Shown piece by piece: positions 15,522 to 26,921 of a stretch of DNA of 33,113 nucleotides (its first letter is position 1; each line of letters starts with the position of its first letter). The notes beneath the pieces are model-generated. The model was not told where the DNA came from, did not search any database, and was given only the letters and a program-made list of their open reading frames with translations. The DNA comes from Acidimicrobiia bacterium. GTDB taxonomy: Bacteria > Actinomycetota > Acidimicrobiia > Acidimicrobiales > MedAcidi-G1. The stretch is from positions 1 to 33,113 of the forward strand of contig DQOF01000139.1 of assembly GCA_015658775.1 (NCBI GenBank), read 5' to 3'. Both the position numbers and the translations under genes were made by a program.

Positions 15522-16145
15522 ATGATCCGGCGGCCCCACAGAGAGCCCCGTAGAGAGCGACGCGGCGAGCCCGCGGCCCTGCTGGTCGTGGGGCTCGGCA
15601 ACCCGGGTTCCGAGTTCGCCGGCACCCGGCACAACGTGGGTGCCGAGGTGGTGGGCCTGCTGGCCGACAGGCACGGCGGTGCCCTCAGGAAGTCCAGGGA
15701 ACTGGCCCTCGTGGCAGAGGTCCGCATCGGCGGTGAGCGGGTGGCCCTGGCGTTCCCGCAGACCTACATGAACGAGTCGGGCCAGGCGGTAGGCAGGTTG
15801 GCCCGGCGCCACGGCATCGACGATCCTGCCCGCGTCGTGGTCGTGCACGACGAGCTCGACCTGCCCGTGGGCTACCTAAGGGTGAAGGCGGGTGGAGGCC
15901 TGGCCGGCCACAACGGCCTCAAGTCGATCACCGCACACCTGCGGACCCAGGACTACCTGCGGGTACGGATAGGTGTGGGTAGGCCGCCCGGGAGGCAGTC
16001 GGGCGCCGACCACGTGCTGCGCAGGCCCGGTAGGGCCGAGGCCACAGAGTTGGCGATCGTCGTCCAGGAGGCGGCCGATGCCGTGGAGGCGATACTCGCG
16101 GACGGTGTCGATGCGGCCATGGGCCGCTTCAACTACCGCTCGTGA
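15522..16145 (+). CDS. pth: Peptidyl-tRNA hydrolase
   Basis: LLVVGLGNPGSEFAGTRHNVGAEVVGLLADR...FPQTYMNESGQAVG...VVHDELDLPVGYLRVKAGGGLAGHNGLKSI. Confidence 0.95.
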   Translation: MIRRPHREPRRERRGEPAALLVVGLGNPGSEFAGTRHNVGAEVVGLLADRHGGALRKSRELALVAEVRIGGERVALAFPQTYMNESGQAVGRLARRHGIDDPARVVVVHDELDLPVGYLRVKAGGGLAGHNGLKSITAHLRTQDYLRVRIGVGRPPGRQSGADHVLRRPGRAEATELAIVVQEAADAVEAILADGVDAAMGRFNYRS

Positions 16146-16197
16146 CCGACGCCCTCCACGTTCGTCATGGCGGGTTCGGCCCGACCGGCCCCTTCCG

Positions 16198-19100
16198 ATG
16201 ACCGGGTCGTTGCTGCAGGCCCTTCCCGACCTGCTGGACGACGAGCCGGCTCTCACCGGTGTGATGGGTCGACGGCATGCGGTCCTCGCCGTGCCGGAGG
16301 CGGCCAGGGCGATCGTGTTGGCAGCCATCGCCCGCCAGACCGGGCGGCGACCGGTGATAGTCGCCGTTCCCACGGGCACCGAGGCCGAGTTCCTGGCCGC
16401 TGACCTGCGCCAGTACATGGGTCCCGACCAGGTCGAGTTGTTCCCCGCATGGGAGACGCTGCCGTTTGAGCGGGTCAGCCCGGGTGTCGAGACTATGGGT
16501 CGTCGTCTGCACGTGCTGCACCGCCTGAGCGACCTGGCCGACCGTCCCCGGGTCGTCGTGGCATCCGGTCGGGCGCTCGTGCAGCGGCTGGGCCCCGGAG
16601 CGGGTGACAGCCCCCCGCTCCGACTCGGCCCCGGCGACGTCATAGACCAGACGTCGCTGGTCGCCGACCTGGTGGCTACGGGCTACCGCCGTGAGTACCA
16701 GGTGGAGCACCGTGGCGAGGTGGCCGTGAGGGGATCAATCGTCGACATCTGGCCTTCCACCGCCGACGCACCGGTCAGGCTGGATCTGTGGGGCGACGAG
16801 ATCGACAGGCTCTGCGAGTTCGGCGTCGCCGACCAGCGTGCGACCGTGCCCCGGGCCGAGGTGGAGATCCATCCGTGTCGTGAGCTGATCCCCGACGAGG
16901 AGGTGCGCGCCCGCGCAGCGGAACTGGTCGCCGAGCAGCCGTGGGGCCGCGAGCAGTGGGATCGCCTAGCCGAGGGCGAGTTGTTCGACGGGATGGAGTC
17001 ATGGCTGCCGTGGCTCTCGGGCGATGAGCGGGTCCTCTTCGACCTGGTGGACGACGATGCCCTGGTCGTTGTCGTCGAACCGAGGCGCCTGCGGGACCGC
17101 ATCGCCGACCTGCAGGCGGAAGAAGAGGCGTTGGCGGACTCGTTGGCCACGACCTGGGGTGCCGATGTTGCCGCCTTCCCCCGCCTGCACACCGGCTGGG
17201 ACCGCCTGCTGCTCCACACGGACGCGCCGGTGTGGGCCATCGATTCGGTCCCGGAGGGCCCCCAGGTGGACACCGTCCCCGCTTCGGGATGGCACACCGG
17301 GCCGGGTGCGGCAGCCGGCGAGGGCAGACAGGGGGTCGGCGGGCGCCTCGCCCGGTTGCTCGCAGAGGACCACCGGGTGGTTGTCGTAGCCGACGGCGAG
17401 GGCAGCGTCGATCGGCTCACCAGGCTGCTCCTGGAGGACGGCGTGGAGGTGGTCCGCGCCACCGCCGACACCGATCCGACAGCCCCCGGAGCCCACCTCG
17501 TCGTGACGCCCATCGAGCGCGGCTTCGTCATGCCGTCGGTCCGCCTAGCCGTCGTCACCGAGGCCGAGATTACCGGTCGCAGGCGAACCCGTCGGCGCTC
17601 CAGGCCGCGGCGCCCGGCCGCGGTGCGGGTGTTCGAGGACCTGGCTCCCGGCGACCACGTGGTCCACGAACAGCACGGTGTGGCCAGGTTCGCCGGGTTG
17701 GTGACCCGCACCCTCGGCGGCGTGGAGCGCGACTACCTGCTGCTTGAGTACCGGGGCGACGACAGGCTGTACCTGCCGACCGACCAGATCGACGTCATCC
17801 GACCCCACAAGGGCGGGGAGACGCCGACACTCAGCCGGATGGGCGGCTCCGACTGGCAGAAGACCAAGGCCAGGGTCCGGTCGGCCGCTGCCGAGATCGC
17901 CCAGGAACTTGTCCTCCTCTACCAGGCACGCGTCGCCACAACGGGCCACGTGTTCGCCGAGGACACGCCGTGGCAGCGCGAGTTGGAGCAGTCCTTCCCC
18001 TTCCAGGAGACACCCGACCAGCTGCAGGCCATCGAGGACGTGAAGTCCGACATGGAGAGTGCCGTGCCGATGGACCGCCTCGTCTGCGGAGATGTCGGCT
18101 TCGGGAAGACCGAGGTCGCGGTTCGGGCTGCGTTCAAGGCCGTGCAGGACGGCCGCCAGGTGGCGGTCCTGGTACCGACCACGCTTCTCGCACAGCAACA
18201 CGGCCAGACGTTCCGGGACCGGTATGCGGCCTTCCCCGTGCGAGTCGAGGTGCTGAGCAGGTTCCTGACGACCAGAGAGGCCCGCAGGGTCATCGGCGGG
18301 CTGGCCGACGGAACGGTCGACGTCGTCATCGGCACCCACCGGCTGCTGTCCAAGGACATCCGCTTCAAGGACCTGGGGCTCCTCGTGGTTGACGAGGAAC
18401 AGCATTTCGGGGTCAGCCACAAGGAGGCCATCAAGGCTCTCAGGACCGACATAGACGTGCTCACGCTGACCGCCACGCCGATTCCGCGCACGCTTGAGAT
18501 GTCCCTGACCGGCATCCGGGACCTCAGCCTCCTGAACACCCCTCCGGCCGACCGGCAGCCGATCCTGACCTACGTGGGCGGGTACGACGAGCGGGCCGTC
18601 TCGGAGGCCATCCGCCGCGAGATGCTGAGGGACGGCCAGGTGTTCTTCGTGCACAACCGGGTCTACGACATCGATCAAATCGCAGCCGGCGTGCGTGAGC
18701 TGGTGCCCGAGGCCAGGGTGGCCGTGGCCCACGGGCAGATGGACGAGGTGAGCCTCGAGACGGTGGTCCTGGACTTCTGGGAGGGCCACTACGACGTTCT
18801 CGTCTGCACGACGATCATAGAGTCAGGTATCGACATGCCGACCGTCAACACGCTCGTCGTCGACCGGGCCGACCTGCTGGGGCTGGGGCAGCTGCACCAG
18901 TTGCGCGGTCGGGTCGGCAGGGCGGGCCAGCGGGCCTACGCATACCTGTTCACGCCGCCAGACCGGATTCTCACCGAGGAGGCCCACGAGCGGCTCCGTA
19001 CGATCGGTGAGACCACGGAACTGGGTTCAGGCTACAGGATCGCAATGCGCGACCTCGAGATCCGCGGGGCGGGCAACCTGCTCGGCACCGGTCAGACAGG

Positions 19101-19695
19101 TCACATCGCCGCGGTCGGCTACGACCTCTACTGCCAGATGGTGACAGAGGCGGTGGACGAGCTGGCCGGCCGGGTGCCCGAGCCGGTGGCGGACGTCAGG
19201 GTCGAGGTGCCGGTCGATGCCCACCTGCCCGACACCTACGTCTCCCGCAACGACCTCCGACTCGAGGCCTACCGCAAGCTGGCCACCGCAGGGGCGTCTC
19301 CCGATCCGTCGGCGGTGGAAGCGGTCCGGACCGAGTGGGAGGACAGGTACGGGCCACTGCCGCCACCCGCACAGGCGCTGATCGAGGTGGGTCGCCTGCG
19401 CTCGATGTGCGCGGCACGCGGGATCACAGAGGTCGTGGTCAACAGGGGCCCCGGCCTGGGCGGCCCCGAACGGGTCGCCCGGTGCTCGCCCGTGGACCTG
19501 CCGCTCAGCAGGCAGACCAGGCTCGCCCGCCTCTACCGGCACGCCGTGTACAAGCAGGGACCCCGGCACCTGCTGCTGCCCATCGGCGAAGGTGACCTGA
19601 TGGCCCAGTTGGCCTCGATGCTGGACGACCTTGTGCCCCTGGCCGACGGGCCTGCCGGACCCATCGTGGCGTCGCGTAGCATTCAGGGCTCGTGA
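16198..19695 (+). CDS. mfd: Transcription-repair coupling factor Mfd
   Basis: APGDHVVHEQHGVARFAGLV, DRLVCGDVGFGKTEVAVRAAFKAVQDGRQVAVLVPTTLLAQQH, DEEQHFGVSHKEAIK, LTATPIPRTLEMSLTGIRDLS, ESGIDMPTVNTLVVDRADLLGLGQLHQLRGRVGRAGQRAYAYL. Start MTGSLLQALPDLL at 16198. Confidence 0.97.
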   Translation: MTGSLLQALPDLLDDEPALTGVMGRRHAVLAVPEAARAIVLAAIARQTGRRPVIVAVPTGTEAEFLAADLRQYMGPDQVELFPAWETLPFERVSPGVETMGRRLHVLHRLSDLADRPRVVVASGRALVQRLGPGAGDSPPLRLGPGDVIDQTSLVADLVATGYRREYQVEHRGEVAVRGSIVDIWPSTADAPVRLDLWGDEIDRLCEFGVADQRATVPRAEVEIHPCRELIPDEEVRARAAELVAEQPWGREQWDRLAEGELFDGMESWLPWLSGDERVLFDLVDDDALVVVVEPRRLRDRIADLQAEEEALADSLATTWGADVAAFPRLHTGWDRLLLHTDAPVWAIDSVPEGPQVDTVPASGWHTGPGAAAGEGRQGVGGRLARLLAEDHRVVVVADGEGSVDRLTRLLLEDGVEVVRATADTDPTAPGAHLVVTPIERGFVMPSVRLAVVTEAEITGRRRTRRRSRPRRPAAVRVFEDLAPGDHVVHEQHGVARFAGLVTRTLGGVERDYLLLEYRGDDRLYLPTDQIDVIRPHKGGETPTLSRMGGSDWQKTKARVRSAAAEIAQELVLLYQARVATTGHVFAEDTPWQRELEQSFPFQETPDQLQAIEDVKSDMESAVPMDRLVCGDVGFGKTEVAVRAAFKAVQDGRQVAVLVPTTLLAQQHGQTFRDRYAAFPVRVEVLSRFLTTREARRVIGGLADGTVDVVIGTHRLLSKDIRFKDLGLLVVDEEQHFGVSHKEAIKALRTDIDVLTLTATPIPRTLEMSLTGIRDLSLLNTPPADRQPILTYVGGYDERAVSEAIRREMLRDGQVFFVHNRVYDIDQIAAGVRELVPEARVAVAHGQMDEVSLETVVLDFWEGHYDVLVCTTIIESGIDMPTVNTLVVDRADLLGLGQLHQLRGRVGRAGQRAYAYLFTPPDRILTEEAHERLRTIGETTELGSGYRIAMRDLEIRGAGNLLGTGQTGHIAAVGYDLYCQMVTEAVDELAGRVPEPVADVRVEVPVDAHLPDTYVSRNDLRLEAYRKLATAGASPDPSAVEAVRTEWEDRYGPLPPPAQALIEVGRLRSMCAARGITEVVVNRGPGLGGPERVARCSPVDLPLSRQTRLARLYRHAVYKQGPRHLLLPIGEGDLMAQLASMLDDLVPLADGPAGPIVASRSIQGS

Positions 19696-20582
19696 TGGCC
19701 GCCTCCCGCTTTGTCGCACCCCTCCTTCTCGTCGCACTCGTCGCATCGGCGTGCGGCTCCTCGGTGCCGGCGCTCGAGATCGGTGAGATCACCATCGACC
19801 GTGCCGCGCTCGCCGAGTGGATCGAGGACGCCGCAGGTCCGGGAGCCGTCGGAGTCACCTTCGACACCGCCGTGGCCGTCAGCCACCTTGACCAGTTAGT
19901 CCGCTACGAGGCGCTCGTGGACCTGCTCGCCGAGCACGGAACATCGGCTACCGCCGACGACCTGGACAGCGCCCGTGACCGCCTGCTGGCGGCCGGCCTG
20001 GACTCTGAAGCGCCGGGTCTGGAGACCCTCACAGGGTGGCAGGCGGCCCTGGACCTGACCGTGGCGGCGGGCGACGGTGTCCGGAGTGCGTACGAGGCCA
20101 ACTCCGACCTGCTCGGCCACGAGCTCTGCGCCAGCCACATCCTGGTCTCCCTCGAGGAGGACGCCGGTGTCGTGCATCGACTCGTCGAGTCCGGAAGGGA
20201 CTTCGCCGGGTTGGCGGGCGCTCTCTCGCAGGACCCCGGCTCGGCGGGCATCGGCGGTGCGCTGGGCTGTGTGTCCATAGGTATGTTCGTGCCCACGTTC
20301 GAGAGGGCGGTGCTGGGCGCGCTGCGCGCCGGAGTGACGCTGGTCGGACCGGTACCGAGCCAGCTCGGCTTCCACGTGATCCGGATCGACGAGGTCCGAA
20401 GGGTCGACCCAGTCCCGTTCGACGCGCTGGGTGATCGGGTCCTAGGGGCCATGCTTCACCTGGCGACCCTCACGCGCCCGATCGACCTGGATTCCAGGTA
20501 CGGCACCTGGGATCCAATCATCGGGCGCGTCGTGGCGCCGGCCGGCCCGGTCGAACCCGGAGCGGCCCGGCCGGGGTCCTGA
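19692..20582 (+). CDS. SurA/PpiC-like peptidyl-prolyl isomerase lipoprotein
   Basis: N-terminal lipobox LLLVALVASACGSS; parvulin motif LCASHILVSLEEDA...SQDPGSAGIGGALGCVSIGMFVPTFERAVLG...GPVPSQLGFHVIRIDEVR. Confidence 0.85.
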   Translation: MMAASRFVAPLLLVALVASACGSSVPALEIGEITIDRAALAEWIEDAAGPGAVGVTFDTAVAVSHLDQLVRYEALVDLLAEHGTSATADDLDSARDRLLAAGLDSEAPGLETLTGWQAALDLTVAAGDGVRSAYEANSDLLGHELCASHILVSLEEDAGVVHRLVESGRDFAGLAGALSQDPGSAGIGGALGCVSIGMFVPTFERAVLGALRAGVTLVGPVPSQLGFHVIRIDEVRRVDPVPFDALGDRVLGAMLHLATLTRPIDLDSRYGTWDPIIGRVVAPAGPVEPGAARPGS

Positions 20583-20588
20583 CCCGCG

Positions 20589-21980
20589 GTGAGACCGACG
20601 GTCACGATCGTGGGCCTGGGCCCGGCAGGACCAGACCTCTGCACCTCGGGGACGCTCGGTGCGATTGCCGCCCACGAGCACCGCTTCGTCCGGACAGCCA
20701 GGCATCCGGCCGTGTCCGTGCTCGGAGACGTCGTCGCCCTCGACCACCACTACGTCGGGGCAGGCTGCTTCGACGACGTCTACGCGGGCATCGTCGACGA
20801 GGTCGTCGCTGCGGCTGTCGAACACGGAGCGGCCCTCTACGCCGTGCCCGGGTCTCCGATGGTCGCCGAGCGGAGCGTCGAGCTCCTCCTCGCCGATGAC
20901 CGCGTCGACACAGTCCTGGTGCCGGCCCTCTCGTTCGCCGACCTGGCGTGGGTCCGCCTGGGGATCGATCCACTGGCCGAGGGCGTCCGGATCGTCGACG
21001 CCCGCCGGTTCGTCGTCGAGGCGGCCGGTGAGCGGGGTCCGATGCTGGTCGCCCAGGTCGACTCGCCGGCGGTGCTGGCGGAGATGGTGGCGGCGGTTCC
21101 CGATCCGCCCCCGACGCCCGTCACCGTGCTGCATGGGCTCGGCACGGCCGATGAGAGGCTGGTCCGTGTCGCATGGGACGACCTCTGCGATGTGGTCGAG
21201 CCCGACCACCTGACCTCCCTCTACATACCCGGGTTGGCGGCGCCGATCGCCGTCGAGATGCAGCGCTTCGTCGAGTTGGTGGCGACGCTCCGCCTGCAGT
21301 GCCCGTGGGACGCGGAGCAGACGCACGCCTCGCTGCGTCCCCACCTGCTGGAGGAGGCCTACGAGGTCATAGAGGCCCTCGACTCGTTCGACGAGGCCAC
21401 CGGTGCCGGCAGCGAGCACCTCGAGGAGGAGTTGGGCGACCTGTTGTTCCAGGTCGTGTTCCACTCACGGATCGCCGCGGACGACGGCCGCTTCGACCTG
21501 GCCGACGTGGCCCGGGGCATCCACGACAAGCTCCGGCATCGGCACCCGCACGTGTTCCCCGGACCGGACGGGACCGCCACGGCCGCCGCCGATTCCGAGG
21601 CCGTGCTCACCAGCTGGGACCGGATCAAGCAGGCCGAGAAGGGGCGGGCGTCGGTGCTGGACGGAATCCCGACCGCCCTGCCGGCACTGGCAGCGGCCCA
21701 GAAGACCGTCCGTCGCGCCGGTGGCGTGGGCCTCTCTCCCGTCGACGGTCCCGTCGACGGCCCGATCTCGAACGAAGGCCTGGGAGAGGCGCTGCTGTCG
21801 CTGGTGGTCTGGGCCCGTCGACACGACCTCGACGCCGAGGACGCGCTGCGCGGCGCCGTGGCCCGATTCGCCGAATCGGTGCGGGCCGTGGAGGCCCTGG
21901 CTGCCGCCGAGGGCATCGACCTGGTGGAGGCGGACGCGCCCACCCTGACAGGTCTGTGGCAGAAGGCGACCGGGGGCTGA
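20589..21980 (+). CDS. mazG: YabN-like fusion: tetrapyrrole-methylase-fold N-terminus plus MazG nucleoside triphosphate pyrophosphohydrolase
   Basis: N-terminus VTIVGLGPAGPDLCTSGTLGAIAAHEH...LYAVPGSPMVAERSVELL; C-terminus LVATLRLQCPWDAEQTHASLRPHLLEEAYEVIEAL...LEEELGDLLFQVVFHSRIA (MazG). Confidence 0.92.
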   Translation: MRPTVTIVGLGPAGPDLCTSGTLGAIAAHEHRFVRTARHPAVSVLGDVVALDHHYVGAGCFDDVYAGIVDEVVAAAVEHGAALYAVPGSPMVAERSVELLLADDRVDTVLVPALSFADLAWVRLGIDPLAEGVRIVDARRFVVEAAGERGPMLVAQVDSPAVLAEMVAAVPDPPPTPVTVLHGLGTADERLVRVAWDDLCDVVEPDHLTSLYIPGLAAPIAVEMQRFVELVATLRLQCPWDAEQTHASLRPHLLEEAYEVIEALDSFDEATGAGSEHLEEELGDLLFQVVFHSRIAADDGRFDLADVARGIHDKLRHRHPHVFPGPDGTATAAADSEAVLTSWDRIKQAEKGRASVLDGIPTALPALAAAQKTVRRAGGVGLSPVDGPVDGPISNEGLGEALLSLVVWARRHDLDAEDALRGAVARFAESVRAVEALAAAEGIDLVEADAPTLTGLWQKATGG

Positions 21981-23710
<1,730 letters not shown>

Positions 23711-23812
23711 CCCCCGGCCCACCGGTCTCCTGCCGGACTGAAGCCCGAACGCCTGCCACGGCTAGTTTCGCCCCACGCCCGACCGGGCATGATCGCCGAC
23801 GGAGGTGGGACC

Positions 23813-24763
23813 TTGACGGCAGTGATCGAGGCAACGGGACTGGAACGTCGATTCGGCGACATAGTCGCCGTCGACGGCATCGACCTGCGTGTCGACAGCG
23901 GCGAGATCTTCGGGTTCCTGGGGCCCAACGGTGCCGGCAAGTCGACCGTGGTGCGGATCCTCACCACGCTCCTGCGCCCCACGGCCGGCTCGGCCAGCGT
24001 GGGTGGGTTCGACCTGGCCACGCGTCCGGGCGACATCCGCCGGCTGATCGGTGTGGCGCTGCAGGACGCTGCGATCGATCCCCTGATGACCGGTCGGGAG
24101 CTGATACGACTCCAGGCCGTCCTGCACGGCATCTCCCGCAACGCGGTCAGGACCCGGGGGCCCGAACTGCTGGAGCGCGTCGGCCTGACCGGCGCTGCGG
24201 ACCGCCGGGTGGCCACCTACTCGGGTGGCATGCGCCGACGCCTCGACCTGGCCCTGGCCCTGGTGCACGAGCCGGAGATCCTGTTCCTGGACGAGCCCAC
24301 CACCGGCCTCGACCCGACCAGCCGACAGGCACTCTGGGAGGAGGTCCGGCGCCTCAACGGCGAGCACGGCACCACGGTGTTCCTGACCACCCAGTACCTC
24401 GAGGAGGCCGACCAGCTGGCCGACCGCATCGCCATAATCGACCAGGGAAGGCTCGTCCGGGAGGGTACGCCGACCGAGCTCAAGGCGACGGTCGGTGCAC
24501 CGACCCTGCGCGTCGAGGTGGGGCGGGACAATGTCGGAACGGCCCGCACAGTGCTGGCCGAGTTCGGTTCCGAGCGACCTGCACTCGAGGGACGGGCGGC
24601 TATCGGACTGCTCGACGGTGCAGCACGCGTGGCCGACGTGGTACGTGCGTTGGACGCCGCAGGCGTGCCGCTGGTCCACCTCGAGCTGGACGCTCCGAGC
24701 CTCGACGACGTCTTCGCAGACGCCACGGGCCGCCGACTCGAAGGCGCAACGGACCAGGTGTGA
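23813..24763 (+). CDS. ABC transporter ATP-binding protein (DrrA-like, ABC-2 exporter)
   Basis: LGPNGAGKSTVVRILTTLLRPTAGSASVGGFDL...YSGGMRRRLDLALALVHEPEILFLDEPTTGLDPTSRQALWEEV. TTG at 23813 has GGAGG 7 nt upstream; the track's ATG at 23789 is an alternative. Confidence 0.92.
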   Translation: MTAVIEATGLERRFGDIVAVDGIDLRVDSGEIFGFLGPNGAGKSTVVRILTTLLRPTAGSASVGGFDLATRPGDIRRLIGVALQDAAIDPLMTGRELIRLQAVLHGISRNAVRTRGPELLERVGLTGAADRRVATYSGGMRRRLDLALALVHEPEILFLDEPTTGLDPTSRQALWEEVRRLNGEHGTTVFLTTQYLEEADQLADRIAIIDQGRLVREGTPTELKATVGAPTLRVEVGRDNVGTARTVLAEFGSERPALEGRAAIGLLDGAARVADVVRALDAAGVPLVHLELDAPSLDDVFADATGRRLEGATDQV

Positions 24764-25545
24764 GCGGCCTGCGCCTCATGGGCGTCCAGACCCTCGAGCT
24801 GGCCCGGCGATCGGTGGTGAACGAGCGGAGGCAGTTGCTCTCGGTGACCCCCGGCCTGGTGTTCCCGCTCCTGCTCGCAGCCGTCTACAGCCAGCAGTTC
24901 CGGCGTGTGCTGGCCCTGCCGGGCTTTCCCGAGGTCGATTCCTTCCTGGACTTCGTCCTTCCGGCGTGCGTGATCCAGGCCGTCTCGTTCGGTGCCACCG
25001 CCGCCGGCTCCGAGTTGGCCCTCGACATCGAGAACGGGTTCCTGGACCGCCTCCTGGCCTCGCCGGTGGCCAGGGTGCCGATCCTGTTGGGCCGGCTGGG
25101 CGGTTCCTCGGTGGTGGCGGCGATCAAGACGGTGATCATCATCGCCGTGTTCCTGTTCTTCGGCGCCGAGGTGGCAGGTGGACCGGCAGCGATGCTCGTC
25201 ATCGTGGGGATGTCGTCCCTCCTGGTGCTCGCCATAGGTGGCATCGCCCAGGTGATGGCCATCAGGACGGGTTCCCAGGAGGCGGTCAATGCCAGCTTCC
25301 CCCTCATCTTCGTGACCATCTTCATGAGTTCGGCCTTCTTCCCGACGAACCTCATGAGCGGCTGGTTCCGCGTGGTCGCGGAGAACAACCCGTTGACATG
25401 GGTGATCGACCCGGTCCGCCGACTGGTCATCGAGGGCTGGGCCACGGGCGATGCCGTCCAGGCCCTGGGCCTGCCGGCGATCCTGGCCGCGGCGACCATA
25501 GGGGCGGCGTTGCTGTCCCTCCGGCGCCGGCTGGCCGCCCCGTGA
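24760..25545 (+). CDS. ABC-2 type transporter permease (first)
   Basis: Multi-span hydrophobic protein; ALDIENGFLDRLLASPVARVPILLGRL; GTGA overlap with ATPase. Confidence 0.87.
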   Translation: MSGLRLMGVQTLELARRSVVNERRQLLSVTPGLVFPLLLAAVYSQQFRRVLALPGFPEVDSFLDFVLPACVIQAVSFGATAAGSELALDIENGFLDRLLASPVARVPILLGRLGGSSVVAAIKTVIIIAVFLFFGAEVAGGPAAMLVIVGMSSLLVLAIGGIAQVMAIRTGSQEAVNASFPLIFVTIFMSSAFFPTNLMSGWFRVVAENNPLTWVIDPVRRLVIEGWATGDAVQALGLPAILAAATIGAALLSLRRRLAAP

Positions 25546-26336
25546 CCAGGGCGACGAGGGCGACCGGATGGGGCCACGGTTGGGCGGTGGCCCGGGCGGT
25601 CTGCGTGCGTGGGCTGCGACGGGTCATGGCCAGGCCGATCCTGATCATGCCCACCATCGTCATGCCCGTGTTCTTCGTGGTCAGCTTCACCGGGGCCTTC
25701 AGCGCCCTGACGAGGATCGAGGGCTACGGCACCGACAACGTCTACAACTGGATGGCGCCCTACGCGGCACTCCAGGGTGCGGTGTTCGCCGGAGTCGGCG
25801 GTGCCGCCTCGGCGGCCGACGACCTCGAGAACGGGTTCTTCGACCGCCTGCTGCTCACCCCCGGCGGTCGGTTCCCGTTGCTGGCGGGAACCATCGGATA
25901 CAGCGGGGTGCGGTCCCTGATACCGACGACAGCGGTGCTGGTCGTCTCGTACTTCGGTGGCCTGGCCCTTCCCGGAGGCCCCGTGGGGCTGGTCAGCCTC
26001 TACGTGGCGACGGTCGGCATGGCGGTCGTGTTCTGCCTGATCGGCCTGGCCATCGTCTACCGGATGCGGACAATGCGCTCGATGATGATCGTCCAGGTAC
26101 TCGGGTTCAGCCTCATGTTCCTGTCCATAGGCCAGGTTCCGATCCGGTTCCTGGACAGCTGGCTGCACACGGCGGCACGCGTCAACCCGCTCACCAACGT
26201 GCTGCGCCTGGCGCGGCAGGGGTTCATCGGCGACCTCTCCTGGTCGGTCACCTGGCCCGGTCTCGTCGCCGTCGCGGCGATGACGCTCGGCGCCGGGTTC
26301 GCCGCCCACCGCGGCTTGGTGAAGATGGCGCCGTGA
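25542..26336 (+). CDS. ABC-2 type transporter permease (second, paralogous to first)
   Basis: VMARPILIMPTIVMPVFFVVSFTGAF...AADDLENGFFDRLLLTPGGRFPLLAGTI; GTG start at 25542 overlapping previous stop. The track's start at 24495 is an artefact. Confidence 0.87.
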   Translation: MTRATRATGWGHGWAVARAVCVRGLRRVMARPILIMPTIVMPVFFVVSFTGAFSALTRIEGYGTDNVYNWMAPYAALQGAVFAGVGGAASAADDLENGFFDRLLLTPGGRFPLLAGTIGYSGVRSLIPTTAVLVVSYFGGLALPGGPVGLVSLYVATVGMAVVFCLIGLAIVYRMRTMRSMMIVQVLGFSLMFLSIGQVPIRFLDSWLHTAARVNPLTNVLRLARQGFIGDLSWSVTWPGLVAVAAMTLGAGFAAHRGLVKMAP

Positions 26337-26342
26337 GTGCTG

Positions 26343-26360
26343 CCCGGGGTCGCCCCCGGG
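26343..26360. terminator. GC-rich hairpin CCCGGGG-TCGC-CCCCGGG after ABC operon (no U-tract)
   Basis: Perfect 7-bp stem with tetraloop immediately after the permease stop and before the cox set. Confidence 0.4.
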
Positions 26361-26459
26361 GCTAGAGTCGCCCCCTGCCTGCCGTGGGGGGGCGATCAAC
26401 CGGAAGCCCCGATTCCGGATGGACCTGACCGGCCCGGACGAGCGAGAGAGAGACTGCCG

Positions 26460-26921
26460 ATGCGGGTGTCGATGACGATCAACGGGAACCCGGTGTCCCA
26501 CGACGTGGAGCCGCGGACCCTCCTCGTGCACTATCTGCGGGACCGGGCCGGGCTAACGGGCACCAACGTGGGTTGCGACTCGTCGTCGTGTGGCGCCTGC
26601 ACCATCCACCTCAACGGCGAGGCGGTGAAGTCCTGCACGGTCCTCGCCGTGCAGGCCGACGGACAGGACCTGACCACCATCGAGGGTCTGGCCGACGGCG
26701 ACACCCTGCACCCGATGCAACAGGCGTTCCACGAGTGCCACGCCCTCCAGTGCGGGTACTGCACGCCCGGAATGATCATGGCTGCGGTGTCACTGCTGGA
26801 CGAGAACCCGGATCCCACGGAGTCCGAGGTGCGTGAGGGGCTCGAGGGCAACCTCTGTCGCTGCACCGGCTACCACAACATCGTGAAGGCCGTCCTCCAG
26901 GCGGCGGGGGGCGCGAGGTGA
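26460..26921 (+). CDS. (2Fe-2S)-binding small subunit of xanthine-oxidase-family molybdenum hydroxylase (CoxS-like)
   Basis: [35 protein letters not shown] and [20 protein letters not shown]...[18 protein letters not shown]: two 2Fe-2S motifs. Confidence 0.95.
   Translation: MRVSMTINGNPVSHDVEPRTLLVHYLRDRAGLTGTNVGCDSSSCGACTIHLNGEAVKSCTVLAVQADGQDLTTIEGLADGDTLHPMQQAFHECHALQCGYCTPGMIMAAVSLLDENPDPTESEVREGLEGNLCRCTGYHNIVKAVLQAAGGAR

Noticed and set aside
17545-18789. 414-aa minus-strand ORF
   Set aside because: Shadow ORF opposite the well-conserved helicase region of mfd.
24885-26531. 548-aa minus-strand ORF
   Set aside because: Antisense to two ABC permeases; His/Arg/Gly-rich artefact.
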